64,000 nucleotides of DNA from an uncultured Desulfovibrio sp. (GCA_937926875.1 CALBAX010000026.1:37154-101153), one strand, 5' to 3'; positions 1 through 9,038 are shown, counted from the stretch's first letter. A program made the numbers and translations. The notes: generated by a model not told the origin, from the sequence alone.

Positions 1-1
1 G

Positions 2-682
2 GCCGAGGCGCGCCGGTTCGTGCCCCAGGGCCTGGGCCTGACCCTGCCCGAAGGTCAGGCCTTCGACATGGCCGCCGCCCGGCAACGCATGCTCGACGGG
101 CTCAATGCCACCGTCCTGTCCACCCCTCCGGGCAACGGGGCCGCCGCCCTGTCCGGACAGGATCTGGCCTCTCCCGCGCTGATCCGCAAGTGCAACTTCT
201 TCTCCGACCAGTTTCTCAAGGACTTCGCCCGGCGCGGCATCACCATCAACGGGCACAGGATCGGTGGCGGGGGCAGTCTCCAGAACCTGCCCTGGCTGGA
301 ACAGGAGCTGGACGCCCTCATCGCCATATTCCCTTCCGCCGAAGAAGCCGGGCGCGTCTGCAGCCCGCTGCATCAGGCCAGCGGCGCCGACATCCTGATG
401 CTCCTCATGGCCGACCCGGCCACCGCCGACGAGACCTTCCGCATCAACAACCTCCAGGGCAATTCCCTCTCCAACAGCCTGCCCATCGAGGTCTTCCATC
501 ATTCTGACGGCTCGTACAGCGTCAATATCGAACTCTGCTACCAGAGGGTCGATGAGGGCTTGGGCCCCCGTGCCTCCTCCGGCATCAACGTGAGCGCCTC
601 CTTCCTGCTGCCCAACGGCCGGGAACCGCTGCAGTTCCGCATCGAGGATCTCGACGTGCTGTTCAACACCCATCAGGGCTAA
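2..682 (+). CDS. Hypothetical protein, 3' part only
   Basis: The frame is open from the first full codon of the window to the TAA at 680-682, so this is the C-terminal part of a gene that starts upstream. The GTG at position 20 could be read as a start, but no ribosome-binding site can be judged there and the preceding codons are also open, so a partial gene is more likely. About 226 residues are visible. They show no signal peptide, membrane segment or metal-binding motif that I recognise. The middle is mixed alpha/beta-like and the end reads as a beta-rich, polar segment. A strong terminator follows at 739-771. Function unknown; I do not recognise the family. Confidence 0.6.
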   Translation, partial: AEARRFVPQGLGLTLPEGQAFDMAAARQRMLDGLNATVLSTPPGNGAAALSGQDLASPALIRKCNFFSDQFLKDFARRGITINGHRIGGGGSLQNLPWLEQELDALIAIFPSAEEAGRVCSPLHQASGADILMLLMADPATADETFRINNLQGNSLSNSLPIEVFHHSDGSYSVNIELCYQRVDEGLGPRASSGINVSASFLLPNGREPLQFRIEDLDVLFNTHQG

Positions 683-738
683 CGGCAGTCAACGACCAGC
701 CCCGCATCGGGGCTGCCCCCTGCCCGCCTGAAAACGGA

Positions 739-771
739 ACGGGGCATCCGCCAGGCGGATGCCCCGTTTTT
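739..771 (+). terminator. Rho-independent terminator
   Basis: A perfect 13-bp stem (739-751 with 755-767), a 3-nt loop and a T run to 771. It ends the partial gene upstream. Confidence 0.85.
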
Positions 772-837
772 CGCCAGTTTGTGGGCTGCCTGCGGATGAG
801 CCTTGCTCCGGCTGTGAGATACCGTCCGCAGGTACAC

Positions 838-872
838 AAAAAGCCCCCGCGAGGCTTTCCTCGTGGGGGCTT
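838..872 (-). terminator. Terminator of the tRNA-Arg transcript
   Basis: A GC-rich hairpin (arms AAGCCCCC and GGGGGCTT, with inner CGAGG/CCTCG pairing) followed on the minus strand by a run of five T. It lies 9 nt beyond the tRNA 3' end. Confidence 0.8.
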
Positions 873-880
873 GAAATCTG

Positions 881-957
881 TGGCGCGCCCGGCGCGATTC
901 GAACGCACGGCCTTTGGCTCCGGAGGCCAACGCTCTATCCGACTGAGCTACGGGCGC
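881..957 (-). tRNA. tRNA-Arg (anticodon CCG)
   Basis: The minus strand folds into a complete cloverleaf of 77 nt with an encoded CCA. The acceptor stem GCGCCCG pairs with CGGGCGC. The D-arm contains AGCTCAGTCGGATAGAGC, and the anticodon stem TTGGC/GCCAA encloses the loop CTCCGGA, giving anticodon CCG, which reads the Arg codon CGG. The T-arm has GTTCGAATC. This codon is common in a GC-rich genome. A promoter upstream (967-995) and a terminator downstream (838-872) make it a single-gene transcription unit. Confidence 0.96.
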
Positions 958-966
958 ACACGTGTC

Positions 967-995
967 TTTCTAGGCAAAGGGCGTGCTGCTGTCAA
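967..995 (-). promoter_or_regulatory. Sigma-70 promoter of tRNA-Arg
   Basis: On the minus strand: TTGACA, a 17-nt spacer, then TAGAAA, about 10 nt before the tRNA 5' end. This is the spacing expected for a stable-RNA promoter. Confidence 0.75.
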
Positions 996-1099
996 GCCCT
1001 GCCCGCCCGGCTGCACATCCCGTCACAGGCCGGGGAACGGGCCACGCCCCTTCTCCCGGCGCGACGCTGCCCGGAACCACGGCAGGGCCGCTTCTTTTC

Positions 1100-1128
1100 G
1101 TGACAATCTCCTAGTGTTAAGATATAAT
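1100..1128 (+). promoter_or_regulatory. Sigma-70 promoter of the metal-dependent hydrolase gene
   Basis: GTGACA (1100-1105), a 17-nt spacer and a perfect TATAAT (1123-1128). The leader before the ATG at 1189 would be about 54 nt. Confidence 0.7.
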
Positions 1129-1188
1129 TTTACTCCCCGTTCCGGGGCTTCCACCGCTCTGCGGTCCCCCCCAACAAGGAGAACAACC

Positions 1189-1872
1189 ATGAGCCAGATC
1201 CTCTGGTACGGCCATTCGGCCTTCAATATCAGCTGTGACGACAAGCATGTCGTCGTGGACCCCTTCCTGACGCCCGCTTCCGGCGTCACGGCCGAAACCA
1301 TCGGCCCGGTGGACGTGGTGCTGGTCACCCATGACCATGCCGACCATGTGGGCGATGCCGTGGCCATCTGCAAGAACACCGGCGCCATGCTGGGCGCCAT
1401 CGTGGGCACGGCCCAAAAACTGGAAGCCGCCGGTGTGCCGTCGGCCCAGCTGCTCAACTACATCGGCTTCAACATGGGCGGCACCGTGGCCCATGCGGGC
1501 TTCGAGTTCACCATGACCCAGGCCTACCACTCCAGCGAATCGGGCTCCCCGGCGGGCTACATCATCCGCACTCCTGACGGCAAACACATCTACCATGCGG
1601 GCGATACCTGCATCTTCGCGGGCATGGAGCTGTGGGGCCGGCTCTACCCCATCGACGTGGCCCTGCTGCCCATGGGCGGCGTCTTCACCATGGATGCCCG
1701 CCAGGCGGCCCTGGCCTGCAAGCTGCTGGGCTGCAAACAGGTCATCCCCATGCACTGGGGCACCTTCCCGGTGCTGGCCCAGGATACGGAAGCCTTCAAG
1801 GCCGAACTGGCCCGCGTGGCTCCCGGCTGTACCTGCATCGACCTGCTGCCCGGCCAGTCCGTGCAGATCTAG
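1189..1872 (+). CDS. UPF0173-type metal-dependent hydrolase (metallo-beta-lactamase fold)
   Basis: A 227-residue soluble protein of the metallo-beta-lactamase superfamily, UPF0173 type, whose cellular substrate is not established. The signature H-x-H-x-D-H is present at residues 48-53 (His48, His50, Asp52, His53). Further metal ligands are likely in the later segments with HxG (Tyr-His-Ala-Gly-Asp) and MHWGT near the C-terminus, a pattern shared by UlaG/UPF0173 proteins. The start is the ATG preceded by AAGGAG 8 nt upstream; the frame is open further upstream, but that part runs through the tRNA and is not coding. The gene stands alone between its own promoter (1100-1128) and a terminator (1952-1993). 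Length matches the family (about 225-230 residues). Confidence 0.9.
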   Translation: MSQILWYGHSAFNISCDDKHVVVDPFLTPASGVTAETIGPVDVVLVTHDHADHVGDAVAICKNTGAMLGAIVGTAQKLEAAGVPSAQLLNYIGFNMGGTVAHAGFEFTMTQAYHSSESGSPAGYIIRTPDGKHIYHAGDTCIFAGMELWGRLYPIDVALLPMGGVFTMDARQAALACKLLGCKQVIPMHWGTFPVLAQDTEAFKAELARVAPGCTCIDLLPGQSVQI

Positions 1873-1951
1873 CGCTTTGAGGGGGAGCTCCCAGCACATC
1901 AGCAGAGGCCTCTCCCGCGACCGTTCCTTCCCCAACCATCCCAGGGGCAAA

Positions 1952-1993
1952 ACAGCCCTTCCTGCCATGGCAGGAAGGGCTGTCCGTTTTTTT
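1952..1993 (+). terminator. Rho-independent terminator
   Basis: A 16-bp perfect inverted repeat (1952-1967 with 1968-1983) followed by a run of seven T (1987-1993). It ends the hydrolase gene and separates it from the convergent acyl-CoA ligase gene. Confidence 0.85.
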
Positions 1994-2063
1994 CAAAAAA
2001 CGGGCGTCGGACCGGTTCCGCCCGCAGGGGCGTGGGGCCAGCGCCTCCCGGGCATAGCGCGTT

Positions 2064-4433
2064 TTATTTCTTCCCGTCGTCGCTGTTCTTGCCGCGGGCC
2101 TTGTCCAGCAGCTCGCCTGCCTGCTGCCCCAGCTCACCGGCTTTGCCGCGGGCTCCATGCAGCAGTTCCCCGGCCTTCTGGCGGGCACCGTCCACCACCT
2201 CGCCGCTCTGGCGGCGCAGCTCTCCGGCTTTCTGACGCGCTTCCTCCATCATCTCGCCGGCCTGGCCACGCAGGGAATCCATCTTTTCCCGGGCATCTTC
2301 CAAAAATTCTCCGGCCTGCTGGCCCAGTTCGCCCGCCTTGCCGCGCGCCTTGTCCACCATCTCGCCGCTCTGGCGACGCAGTTCCCCGGCTTTCTGGCGC
2401 GCCTCTTCCATCATCTCGCCGGCCTTGCCGCGGGCCTCGTCCAGCAGTTCCCCGGCCTTCTGGCGGGCCTCGCCCACCACTTCGCCGCTCTGGCGGCGCA
2501 GCTCTCCGGCCTTCTGACGAGCCTCCTCCATCATCTCGCCGGCCTGGCCGCGCAGGGAGTCCATCTTTTCCCGGGCCTCGTCCAGCAGCTCGCCCGCCTG
2601 CTGTCCCAGGGCCTGGGCACGGGTGGGCGCCGCGGCGGGCTGGTCCGGCGTGGGCAGCAGACGGTCCTCGTCCCCCTGCCCCCGGGCCACGCGCTCGGCC
2701 TCCTCGTCACGCAGGATGCGACGCAGCACCTTGCCAATGAGGCTCTTGGGCAGCTCCTCGCGGAACTCGAAGAACTTGGGAACCTTGTAGTTGGCCAGAC
2801 GCGTCCGGCAATGGGCCGTCAGCTCGGCCGTGGTCAGGGTCTCGCCGGGACGGGGCACCACATAGGCCTTGAGCACTTCACCTCTGGTGGGATGCTTGAC
2901 GCCCACGGCCACGGCCTCGGCCACCTTGGGATGCTCGTACAGGACCTCGTCCACTTCGCGGGGGTAGACATTGTAGCCGCCCACGATGACCAGATCCTTC
3001 TTGCGGTCCACGATGTAGTAGTAGCCCTCTTCATCGTAGTAGGCGATGTCGCCGGTATGCAGCCAGCCGTCGGTCAGGGTGGCGGCCGTCTCTTCCGGAC
3101 GGTTCCAGTAGCCCTGCATGACCTGCGGGCCGCGCACCAGCATCTCGCCCTCCTCATGGGGGCCCAGGACACGGCTGCTGTCGTTGATGTCCACGATGCG
3201 GATCTCGGTATGCGGGAAGGCCACGCCGATGGAGCCTTCCTTCTGCGGGCCGTCCAGGGGGTTGGCCGTGACACAGGGCGAGGCTTCGGTCAGGCCGAAA
3301 CCTTCGGTGATGCTGGCGTGGGTCATGCTCACCCAGCGGCGCAGGGCCTCGGTGGGGAACGGCGCCGAACCGGAGACGCAGATCTCGATGCAGGTGAGGT
3401 CGTATTTCTTGATGTCCTTCTGCTGCATGAGCGACATGTAGACCGAAGGCGCGCCCACGAAGAAGGTGGGGCGGAAACGGGCGATGGTCCGCAACAGGTC
3501 GGCGGGCGTGTAGCGCGGCACCGGGATGGTGGTGGCCGCCAGGGCCGCGGGCAGGATGATGTTGCCCACCAGGCCGAAGACGTGGAAGAAGGGCATGATG
3601 CTCAGGAAGGACATGGGCTTGCAGTTTTCCCAGTCCATATGGAGGATGGCCAGCAACTGCTGCATCTGGGCCGAAATGCAGGCATGGCCCAGCATGGCGC
3701 CCTTGGGCTGGCCGGAGGTGCCGCCCGTGTACTGGAGCAGGGCCAGGGCGTCACCGGGATCTTCGTCGGTGGGCACGCTGAAGCGGCCGCGGACCTTGAT
3801 GAAATCTTTCCAGCGCAGCACTTCCTGCCCGTAGGGCACCTGCGGCACCTGGCCCTGGCGACGGGCCTTGATGCGGTACAGCCAGTTGAGCGGGAAGGCC
3901 AGACCGTCCGAGATGGTGGTGACCACGGCAAGGCGCAGGGGCAGACGGTCGCGCAGGGGCTCCAGTTTGGCCCAGAGCAGGTCCAGGGTCACCAGCACCT
4001 CGGCTCCGGCATCATTGAAATGGTGCAGCAGCTCCTTTTCCATGTAGAGCGGATTGGTCATCACCGCCACGGCCCCGGCCTTCATGATGCCCCAGAAGGC
4101 GATGACGGTCTGCGGGATGTTGGGCAGCATGACGGCCACCCGCTGGCCGGGCCTGACGCCGCGCAGGCGCAGGGCCTCGGCAAAGCGTTCCGCCGCTTCG
4201 TGCAGACGGCTGTAGGTCATCTGGAAATTCTGGAAACGGATGGCCAGACGGTTGCCGTGCGTCCGGGCGGCCCTGTCCAGCAGCGAGGCCAGATGCATGG
4301 GCCGGATGACGCATTCCGTGTCTTCGTGCCCCACAAAATGCCGCCACCAGCCGGGGCGTTGGCCGTCGTCCAGGATGTTTTCCATGGCGCCGTCCAAGGG
4401 GCGGGCCGTTTCCGTCTGCGAAGGGGTAGTCAT
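2064..4433 (-). CDS. fadD: Long-chain acyl-CoA ligase (AMP-forming) with a C-terminal amphipathic-repeat domain
   Basis: Activates fatty acids to acyl-CoA via an acyl-AMP intermediate. The ANL-family core covers about residues 30-590: the ATP loop YTGGTSGQPKG near 235, the A-motif GFGLTEASP, the adenylate-binding segment GWLHTGD, and the C-terminal-lobe residues DRKKDLVIVGG and LPKSLIGKVLRR with the catalytic Lys. Core length is usual for FadD. The protein then continues for about 175 residues (608-782) of near-perfect 11- and 7-residue repeats such as AGEMMEEARQK and AGELRRQ, ending in a basic/acidic tail. That tail is not part of normal FadD. I chose the ATG at 4433 because GGAG lies 7-10 nt upstream; an in-frame ATG at 4451 would add six residues. 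The gene is monocistronic, or the first of a unit running away from rimO. Confidence 0.9.
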   Translation of the reverse strand: MTTPSQTETARPLDGAMENILDDGQRPGWWRHFVGHEDTECVIRPMHLASLLDRAARTHGNRLAIRFQNFQMTYSRLHEAAERFAEALRLRGVRPGQRVAVMLPNIPQTVIAFWGIMKAGAVAVMTNPLYMEKELLHHFNDAGAEVLVTLDLLWAKLEPLRDRLPLRLAVVTTISDGLAFPLNWLYRIKARRQGQVPQVPYGQEVLRWKDFIKVRGRFSVPTDEDPGDALALLQYTGGTSGQPKGAMLGHACISAQMQQLLAILHMDWENCKPMSFLSIMPFFHVFGLVGNIILPAALAATTIPVPRYTPADLLRTIARFRPTFFVGAPSVYMSLMQQKDIKKYDLTCIEICVSGSAPFPTEALRRWVSMTHASITEGFGLTEASPCVTANPLDGPQKEGSIGVAFPHTEIRIVDINDSSRVLGPHEEGEMLVRGPQVMQGYWNRPEETAATLTDGWLHTGDIAYYDEEGYYYIVDRKKDLVIVGGYNVYPREVDEVLYEHPKVAEAVAVGVKHPTRGEVLKAYVVPRPGETLTTAELTAHCRTRLANYKVPKFFEFREELPKSLIGKVLRRILRDEEAERVARGQGDEDRLLPTPDQPAAAPTRAQALGQQAGELLDEAREKMDSLRGQAGEMMEEARQKAGELRRQSGEVVGEARQKAGELLDEARGKAGEMMEEARQKAGELRRQSGEMVDKARGKAGELGQQAGEFLEDAREKMDSLRGQAGEMMEEARQKAGELRRQSGEVVDGARQKAGELLHGARGKAGELGQQAGELLDKARGKNSDDGKK
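2088..2612 (-). repeat. Tandem 33/21-bp coding repeats (11- and 7-residue units) in the acyl-CoA ligase tail
   Basis: The region encodes eleven hendecads (consensus [AS]GE-hydrophobic pair-x-x-AR-x-K) interleaved with seven heptads (AGELRRQ, MDSLRGQ or AGELGQQ). The common 11+7 pair is 18 residues, exactly five helical turns, so hydrophobic positions stay on one face. This resembles LEA-protein and apolipoprotein-type amphipathic helices. DNA copies are highly similar, which suggests recent expansion or gene conversion. Confidence 0.85.
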
Positions 4434-4568
4434 GCGCTGCTCCAGATGCATGCTGCAAGGGTTGGCGCGGCCTCACGGCACACGCGTTGTCATCCCCCGG
4501 CCCGGAGACCGGGGGCCGTCATCAGGAGGGGCGCCGAAGCGCCCCTGCCGAATCCTCCCGGGAAAAGA

Positions 4569-5933
4569 TCAGGCCAGGGCGGTCAGGTCGTAGGTGCTGC
4601 TCTCCACGATGTCGCCCTGCACCAGCGCGCCGGGGGCCACGCCCAGGCCGCTCACGTAGGTGATGCCGTCCACTTCGGGCGCCTGGAACCAGACGCGCCC
4701 CACATGCAGGCCCGGCCATTCGTCATGCGGCGCGTCCACCAGCACCGGCATGGTCCGGCCCACCGATTCCTGCAGCTGCTGCTCGCTGATCCCGGCCTGG
4801 ATCTCCATGAGCGTGGCGCGGCGTTCCTCGCGCACTTCCATGGGCACCTGGTCGGGCATGGCCGCCGCGGGCGTGCCTTCCTCGGCCTGATAGGCGAAGA
4901 CGCCCAGGTGGCGGAAGCGCGTCTCTTCCACGAAACGGCACAGGGTCTGGAAATGTTCCTCGGTCTCGCCGGGATAGCCCACGATGAAGGTGGTGCGCAG
5001 GGCGGCCTCGGGCAGGGCCTCGCGCACGCGGTCCACCACGCGGCGGGGATCATGGGCGAAGGGGCGGCCCATGCGGGTCAGCACCTCGGGATGGGCGTGC
5101 TGCAGGGGGATGTCGAAGTACGGCAGCAGCTGCGGTCCGGCCTCGCGCATGTAGCGCAGCAGTTCGGGCGTGACGCCGCTGGGATAGAGGTAGAGCAGGC
5201 GCAGCCAGGTCAGGCGGTCCAGGGGCAGCAGCTCGTCCAGCAGGTGGGGCAGGCTTTGGGGCGTATCGAAGTCACTGCCCCACGAGGTCAGGTCCTGGGC
5301 CACCAGGACCAGTTCGCGCACCCCGCCGGCCAGCAGGCCGCGGGCCTCCTCGCGCAGGTCGGCGGCGGGCACGGAGCGCAGCGGGCCCCGGATGGAAGGG
5401 ATGGTGCAGAAGGCGCACCTGTGGCGGCAGCCCTCGCCCACCTTGAGCCAGGCATAGGACGGGCCCGTGGAGAGCAGGCGGCCCGGCGCCGCGGGCGCCG
5501 CGGGCAGGCCCAGGGCCTCGCGCACCATGGCGGGCCAGTCCTCCAGCGCGTTGGTGGGCAGCCACAGGTCCACCTCGGGCAGGTCGGCGGCCAGATCCCT
5601 GACGCCGTAGCGCCCCACCATACAGCCGGCCACGGCCAGCAGGGGGCGGCGCTTGCAGCGGCCCAGGCGCTCCACGGCATCGAGGATGGAGCGGATGGAC
5701 TCGCGCACGGCGGGTTCGATGAAGCCGCAGGTATTGATGAAGACCAGACGTGCCCGGCCCATGTGTTCCACGCTGTGCACGGGCATGCCCAGCGAGCCCA
5801 GCAGATGCTCGGTATCCACACGGTTCTTGGGACAGCCCAGGCTCAGGGACCACACCGGCAAAGAGCCGGACACACGGGCGCGCGTCAGGGGCGCGGCCGC
5901 TCCGGCTGTGGAAGAAAAGGAATGGACAGTCAT
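4569..5933 (-). CDS. rimO: Ribosomal protein S12 methylthiotransferase RimO
   Basis: A radical-SAM methylthiotransferase that adds a methylthio group to the conserved Asp of ribosomal protein S12 (Asp88 in E. coli numbering). 454 residues. The N-terminal UPF0004 domain holds three cluster-binding cysteines (Cys34 in SLGCPKNRVDTE, Cys69 in NTCGF, Cys104 in AGCM). The radical-SAM motif CxxxCxxC is Cys169/173/176 (GCRHRCAFC), and the C-terminal TRAM-like segment closes the protein. SLGCPKN is the variant that separates RimO from MiaB. The start is the ATG at 5933, preceded by an unusual leader with a run of A and a weak ribosome-binding site. The N-terminal 25 residues, rich in Ser and Ala, are longer than usual, so a downstream start is possible. 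Confidence 0.93.
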   Translation of the reverse strand: MTVHSFSSTAGAAAPLTRARVSGSLPVWSLSLGCPKNRVDTEHLLGSLGMPVHSVEHMGRARLVFINTCGFIEPAVRESIRSILDAVERLGRCKRRPLLAVAGCMVGRYGVRDLAADLPEVDLWLPTNALEDWPAMVREALGLPAAPAAPGRLLSTGPSYAWLKVGEGCRHRCAFCTIPSIRGPLRSVPAADLREEARGLLAGGVRELVLVAQDLTSWGSDFDTPQSLPHLLDELLPLDRLTWLRLLYLYPSGVTPELLRYMREAGPQLLPYFDIPLQHAHPEVLTRMGRPFAHDPRRVVDRVREALPEAALRTTFIVGYPGETEEHFQTLCRFVEETRFRHLGVFAYQAEEGTPAAAMPDQVPMEVREERRATLMEIQAGISEQQLQESVGRTMPVLVDAPHDEWPGLHVGRVWFQAPEVDGITYVSGLGVAPGALVQGDIVESSTYDLTALA

Positions 5934-6084
5934 GGAGACAGCCTATCCGTCTCTGTTTTTTTTGTCATCACAAATTGCACGATATGGTTGCGCAGGCAAC
6001 AGGATGGCGGCATGTCCGGCAGCAGGGACGCCGCACCGGGACCGCCCCGCCCCGCAGGGACGGGAGGACATGAGGGAAGGCAGG

Positions 6085-6669
6085 CTAGAAGGCGTGGACG
6101 CGCCACGGCAGGGCCAGGAGGCGCAGGCTGTGCGGCTGGATGACCAGCAGCCGTTCCCGCTGCACGTCGGCGCTGCGGGTCACGAAGCTCCCGCGCGGGA
6201 TCAGGGTCACGGCTTCGTCTTCGTGGCTGCAATCAAAAAGATGCAGCAGATCCCCGTCCATGCGGTCGGCGCAGGTCCAGTGCCGGTTCATGGGCGGCGT
6301 CTCGGGCGTCAGGTGCCGCAAAAAACGGAACAGGATGCAGCGGCCCTCGCCCGGGGCCAGCCACTCCCGGCAGGCTCCCCACAGGGCATCGGGCGAAACG
6401 GTCGCGCCTTCGGCAAAGGGCTTCTCCACCAGCAGGGGGTAGCGTTGCTGACGGGCCTGGAGCATGTCGTCCACCAGCTGCATGTAGTCCGTGTCCTGCT
6501 CCAGCACGGCCCGCAGGGCATCGGGATCCCCGGCCAGGGAAAGCAGGGTCTCGTTGAGGATGTCGCGCGCCTTGAGCGTCTGGATGCCGTGGGTCAGGCG
6601 CAGGGCGTTGAGCACGGCATAGATGGCGCAAAACGTGTCCAGTTTCCCCTGGAAAAAAGGTTTGAGCAT
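6085..6669 (-). CDS. Hypothetical protein, papain/C39-like cysteine peptidase candidate
   Basis: 194 residues with no signal peptide or membrane segment. The N-terminus reads QGKLDTFCAIYAVLNAL: Gln7, then Cys14 at the start of a helix, then an Asn-Ala pair. This resembles the oxyanion Gln and nucleophile Cys layout of papain-like and C39-like peptidases. A later RHW (His130) and LFDCS (Asp146) would complete a Cys-His-Asp triad in the right order. The start has GGAGG about 6 nt upstream. The gene is divergent from panC and upstream of rimO on the same strand, with a gap of about 150 nt. The assignment to a cysteine-peptidase fold is inferred from motif order only; a non-catalytic relative is possible. 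Confidence 0.55.
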   Translation of the reverse strand: MLKPFFQGKLDTFCAIYAVLNALRLTHGIQTLKARDILNETLLSLAGDPDALRAVLEQDTDYMQLVDDMLQARQQRYPLLVEKPFAEGATVSPDALWGACREWLAPGEGRCILFRFLRHLTPETPPMNRHWTCADRMDGDLLHLFDCSHEDEAVTLIPRGSFVTRSADVQRERLLVIQPHSLRLLALPWRVHAF

Positions 6670-6777
6670 ACGAACCTCCGCATGCTGTTATGCCTGTTCC
6701 CCCCGGGCAAGGCAACCGGAAACGCCGGACAGGACAGAAGTTTTTTCTCCCCGGCCCGCCCGCGGGGCTTTTGCGGC

Positions 6778-6806
6778 TTTACAAGGCCTGCCGCAGCGGG
6801 TATAAG
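6778..6806 (+). promoter_or_regulatory. Sigma-70 promoter of panC
   Basis: TTTACA (6778-6783), a 17-nt spacer and TATAAG (6801-6806). The predicted start is about 28 nt before the panC ATG. Confidence 0.65.
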
Positions 6807-6840
6807 GGAATCCCCACTAACTATATCACCATACCTTGAT

Positions 6841-7689
6841 ATGCAGATATTCACTACTCCCCAAGATCTGGCGGCCCAGTGCCGCTCCTGGCACGCGGCC
6901 GGCGAGGACATCGCCCTTGTGCCCACCATGGGCTATTACCATGCCGGTCACGAAGCGCTCATGGACCAGGGCCGCGGCCTTGCCAAGCGTCTTGTGGTCA
7001 GCCTTTTCGTCAATCCCACCCAGTTCGGCCCCAATGAAGACCTTTCCGCCTATCCGCGCGACATCGAGCGCGACACGCGGATCGCCGCCGCCCACGGCGC
7101 GGACGCCATCTTCATCCCCGAGCCCGCGTCCATGTACGCGGAAGACCATGCCACCTGGGTGGAAGTGCCGGAGCTTTCCCGCATCATGTGCGGCCTGAGC
7201 CGGCCCACCCATTTTCGCGGTGTCTGCACGGTGGTGCTGAAGCTGTTCATGATCACCCAGGCCGACGTGGCCGTCTTCGGCCAGAAGGACTGGCAGCAGC
7301 AGGCCATCCTGCGCCGCATGGTGCGCGACCTCAACGTGCCGGTACGCATCGAGACCTGTCCCATCGTACGCGAGGAAGACGGCCTGGCCCTCTCCTCCCG
7401 CAACGTCTACCTCACCGAGGCGGAACGCCGCCAGGCCCCCTGGATCCACCGCGGCCTGCAACTGGCCCGCGACATGGCCCAGAAGGGCCAGAGCAACGCC
7501 AAGATCCTGCGCGAGGCCGCCCTCTGCACCTGGGCGGATCACCTGACCCTGGGCCGCCTGGACTACCTCAGCGTGGTGGACCCCGTGTCCATGGAACCCC
7601 TGGACACCGTGGACGGCCCGGCCCTCATGGCCTGTGCCATCCGCATGGGCAAGGCCCGCCTGATCGACAACATCCTGCTCAGGGACTAG
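6841..7689 (+). CDS. panC: Pantothenate synthetase
   Basis: Condenses pantoate with beta-alanine using ATP, the last step of pantothenate (vitamin B5, CoA precursor) synthesis, in the cytoplasm. 282 residues, the normal length. Family motifs: PTMGYYHAGH (residues 28-37, with the HxGH nucleotide-binding His34 and His37), SLFVNPTQFGPNED, FGQKDWQQ, and the KMSKS-like ALSSRN loop. The frame is open far upstream, but similarity begins at the ATG at 6841, right after a good promoter. No clear Shine-Dalgarno is visible. It is followed by metK on the same strand after about 150 nt. No panB or panD is nearby. Confidence 0.95.
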   Translation: MQIFTTPQDLAAQCRSWHAAGEDIALVPTMGYYHAGHEALMDQGRGLAKRLVVSLFVNPTQFGPNEDLSAYPRDIERDTRIAAAHGADAIFIPEPASMYAEDHATWVEVPELSRIMCGLSRPTHFRGVCTVVLKLFMITQADVAVFGQKDWQQQAILRRMVRDLNVPVRIETCPIVREEDGLALSSRNVYLTEAERRQAPWIHRGLQLARDMAQKGQSNAKILREAALCTWADHLTLGRLDYLSVVDPVSMEPLDTVDGPALMACAIRMGKARLIDNILLRD

Positions 7690-7843
7690 CGGACAGGCAC
7701 TCGTGTTTTTTTCGGCAGGGGCCGGGCCGGCTGATGCCCAGGCCCGGCTTCCCCATGCCTGCCCGGCCGCCCGCACGGGCGGCGCAGGCGACCTGCGGCC
7801 CGACGACGGCCGCGGGCCATACTGAACCATGGAGAACAGACCA

Positions 7844-9016
7844 ATGCAAACCAAGGGCAAATATTTCTTCACCTCCGAGTCCGTGACCGAAGGCCATCCC
7901 GACAAGGTGGCGGACCAGATCTCCGACGCCGTCCTGGACACCCTGCTGGCCCAGGACCCCAACGCCCACGTGGCCTGCGAGACCCTGGTGACCACCGGCA
8001 TGGCGGTCATCGCCGGCGAGATCACCACCACGGGCTACGCCGACCTGCCCCACGTGGTGCGCGAGACCATCCGCGAGATCGGCTACACCAGCTCCGACAT
8101 GGGCTTCGACGCCGACACCTGCGCCGTGATCTCCTCCATCGACCACCAGTCCCCCGACATCGCCCAGGGCGTGCTGCGTGCCGCCCCTGAAGACCAGGGC
8201 GCCGGTGACCAGGGCATGATGTTCGGCTTTGCCTGCAACGAGACCCCCACCCTCATGCCTGCCCCCATCTTCTGGGCCCACCAGCTCTCCCAGCAGCTGA
8301 CCAAGGTGCGCAAGGACGGCACCGTGCCCTTCTTCCGTCCTGACGGCAAGACCCAGGTCTCCTTCGAATACCTGGACGGCAAGCCCGTGCGCATCAACAA
8401 TGTGGTGGTCTCCACCCAGCACGCCGCCTCCGCCTCCCAGGCCGACATCATCGAAGCCGTGAAGAAGCACGTGATCCGTCCCGTGCTGGAGCCCTCCGGC
8501 TACTTCGACGAAAAGGACTGCGAGATCTTCATCAACACCACCGGCCGCTTCGTGGTGGGCGGCCCCATGGGCGACTGCGGCCTTACCGGCCGCAAGATCA
8601 TCCAGGACACCTACGGCGGCAGCGGCCATCACGGCGGCGGCGCCTTCTCCGGCAAGGACCCCTCCAAGGTGGACCGTTCCGGCGCCTACATGGGCCGCTA
8701 CATCGCCAAGAACGTGGTGGCCGCCGGTCTGGCCCCGGTGTGCGAAGTCCAGATCGCCTACTGCATCGGCGTGGCCGACCCGGTGAGCGTGCTGGTCTCC
8801 TCCCAGGGCACCAGCGACATCCCCGACGAAGTGCTGACCAAGGCCGTGCGTGAAGTCTTCGACATGCGCCCCTACTTCATCACCAAGCGCCTGGACCTCA
8901 AGCGTCCCATCTACTCCAAGACCTCCTGCTACGGCCACTTCGGCCGCGAGCTGCCCGAGTTCACCTGGGAAAAGACCGACGCCGTGGCCGACCTGCGCAC
9001 CGCCGCCAAGGTCTAG
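7844..9016 (+). CDS. metK: S-adenosylmethionine synthetase
   Basis: Makes S-adenosylmethionine from methionine and ATP. 390 residues from the ATG at 7844. An ATG at 7829 is in frame, but GGAG at 7831-7834 lies 9 nt before 7844 and fits as its ribosome-binding site. Motifs: [12 protein letters not shown] near the N-terminus, [12 protein letters not shown] (methionine/ATP site) around 115, and [16 protein letters not shown] around 260. The third domain is complete, ending in KV. A terminator follows directly at 9039-9067. The 5' region (7690-7843) was examined for a SAM riboswitch and none was recognised. RimO and the methyltransferase in this window would draw on its product. Confidence 0.96.
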   Translation: MQTKGKYFFTSESVTEGHPDKVADQISDAVLDTLLAQDPNAHVACETLVTTGMAVIAGEITTTGYADLPHVVRETIREIGYTSSDMGFDADTCAVISSIDHQSPDIAQGVLRAAPEDQGAGDQGMMFGFACNETPTLMPAPIFWAHQLSQQLTKVRKDGTVPFFRPDGKTQVSFEYLDGKPVRINNVVVSTQHAASASQADIIEAVKKHVIRPVLEPSGYFDEKDCEIFINTTGRFVVGGPMGDCGLTGRKIIQDTYGGSGHHGGGAFSGKDPSKVDRSGAYMGRYIAKNVVAAGLAPVCEVQIAYCIGVADPVSVLVSSQGTSDIPDEVLTKAVREVFDMRPYFITKRLDLKRPIYSKTSCYGHFGRELPEFTWEKTDAVADLRTAAKV

Positions 9017-9038
9017 CCCGCACGACTGATCCTGTTGA

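Noticed and set aside
2088..2612. CRISPR-like or satellite repeat
   Set aside because: The periodic sequence is coding and in frame with the acyl-CoA ligase; units are contiguous without spacers.
5935..5965. A terminator-like hairpin with eight T on the plus strand
   Set aside because: No plus-strand gene precedes it; it forms the leader of rimO on the other strand, and the stem is only 5 bp with a 9-nt loop.
2157..6143. A 1328-residue open frame on the plus strand
   Set aside because: It is antisense to the acyl-CoA ligase and rimO, is rich in His, Gly, Gln and Arg, and has no ribosome-binding site. Long shadow frames are expected in GC-rich DNA.
7690..7843. SAM riboswitch before metK
   Set aside because: I looked for the SAM-I and SAM-II core blocks and terminator architecture and saw none. 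The stretch is GC-rich without matching motifs.
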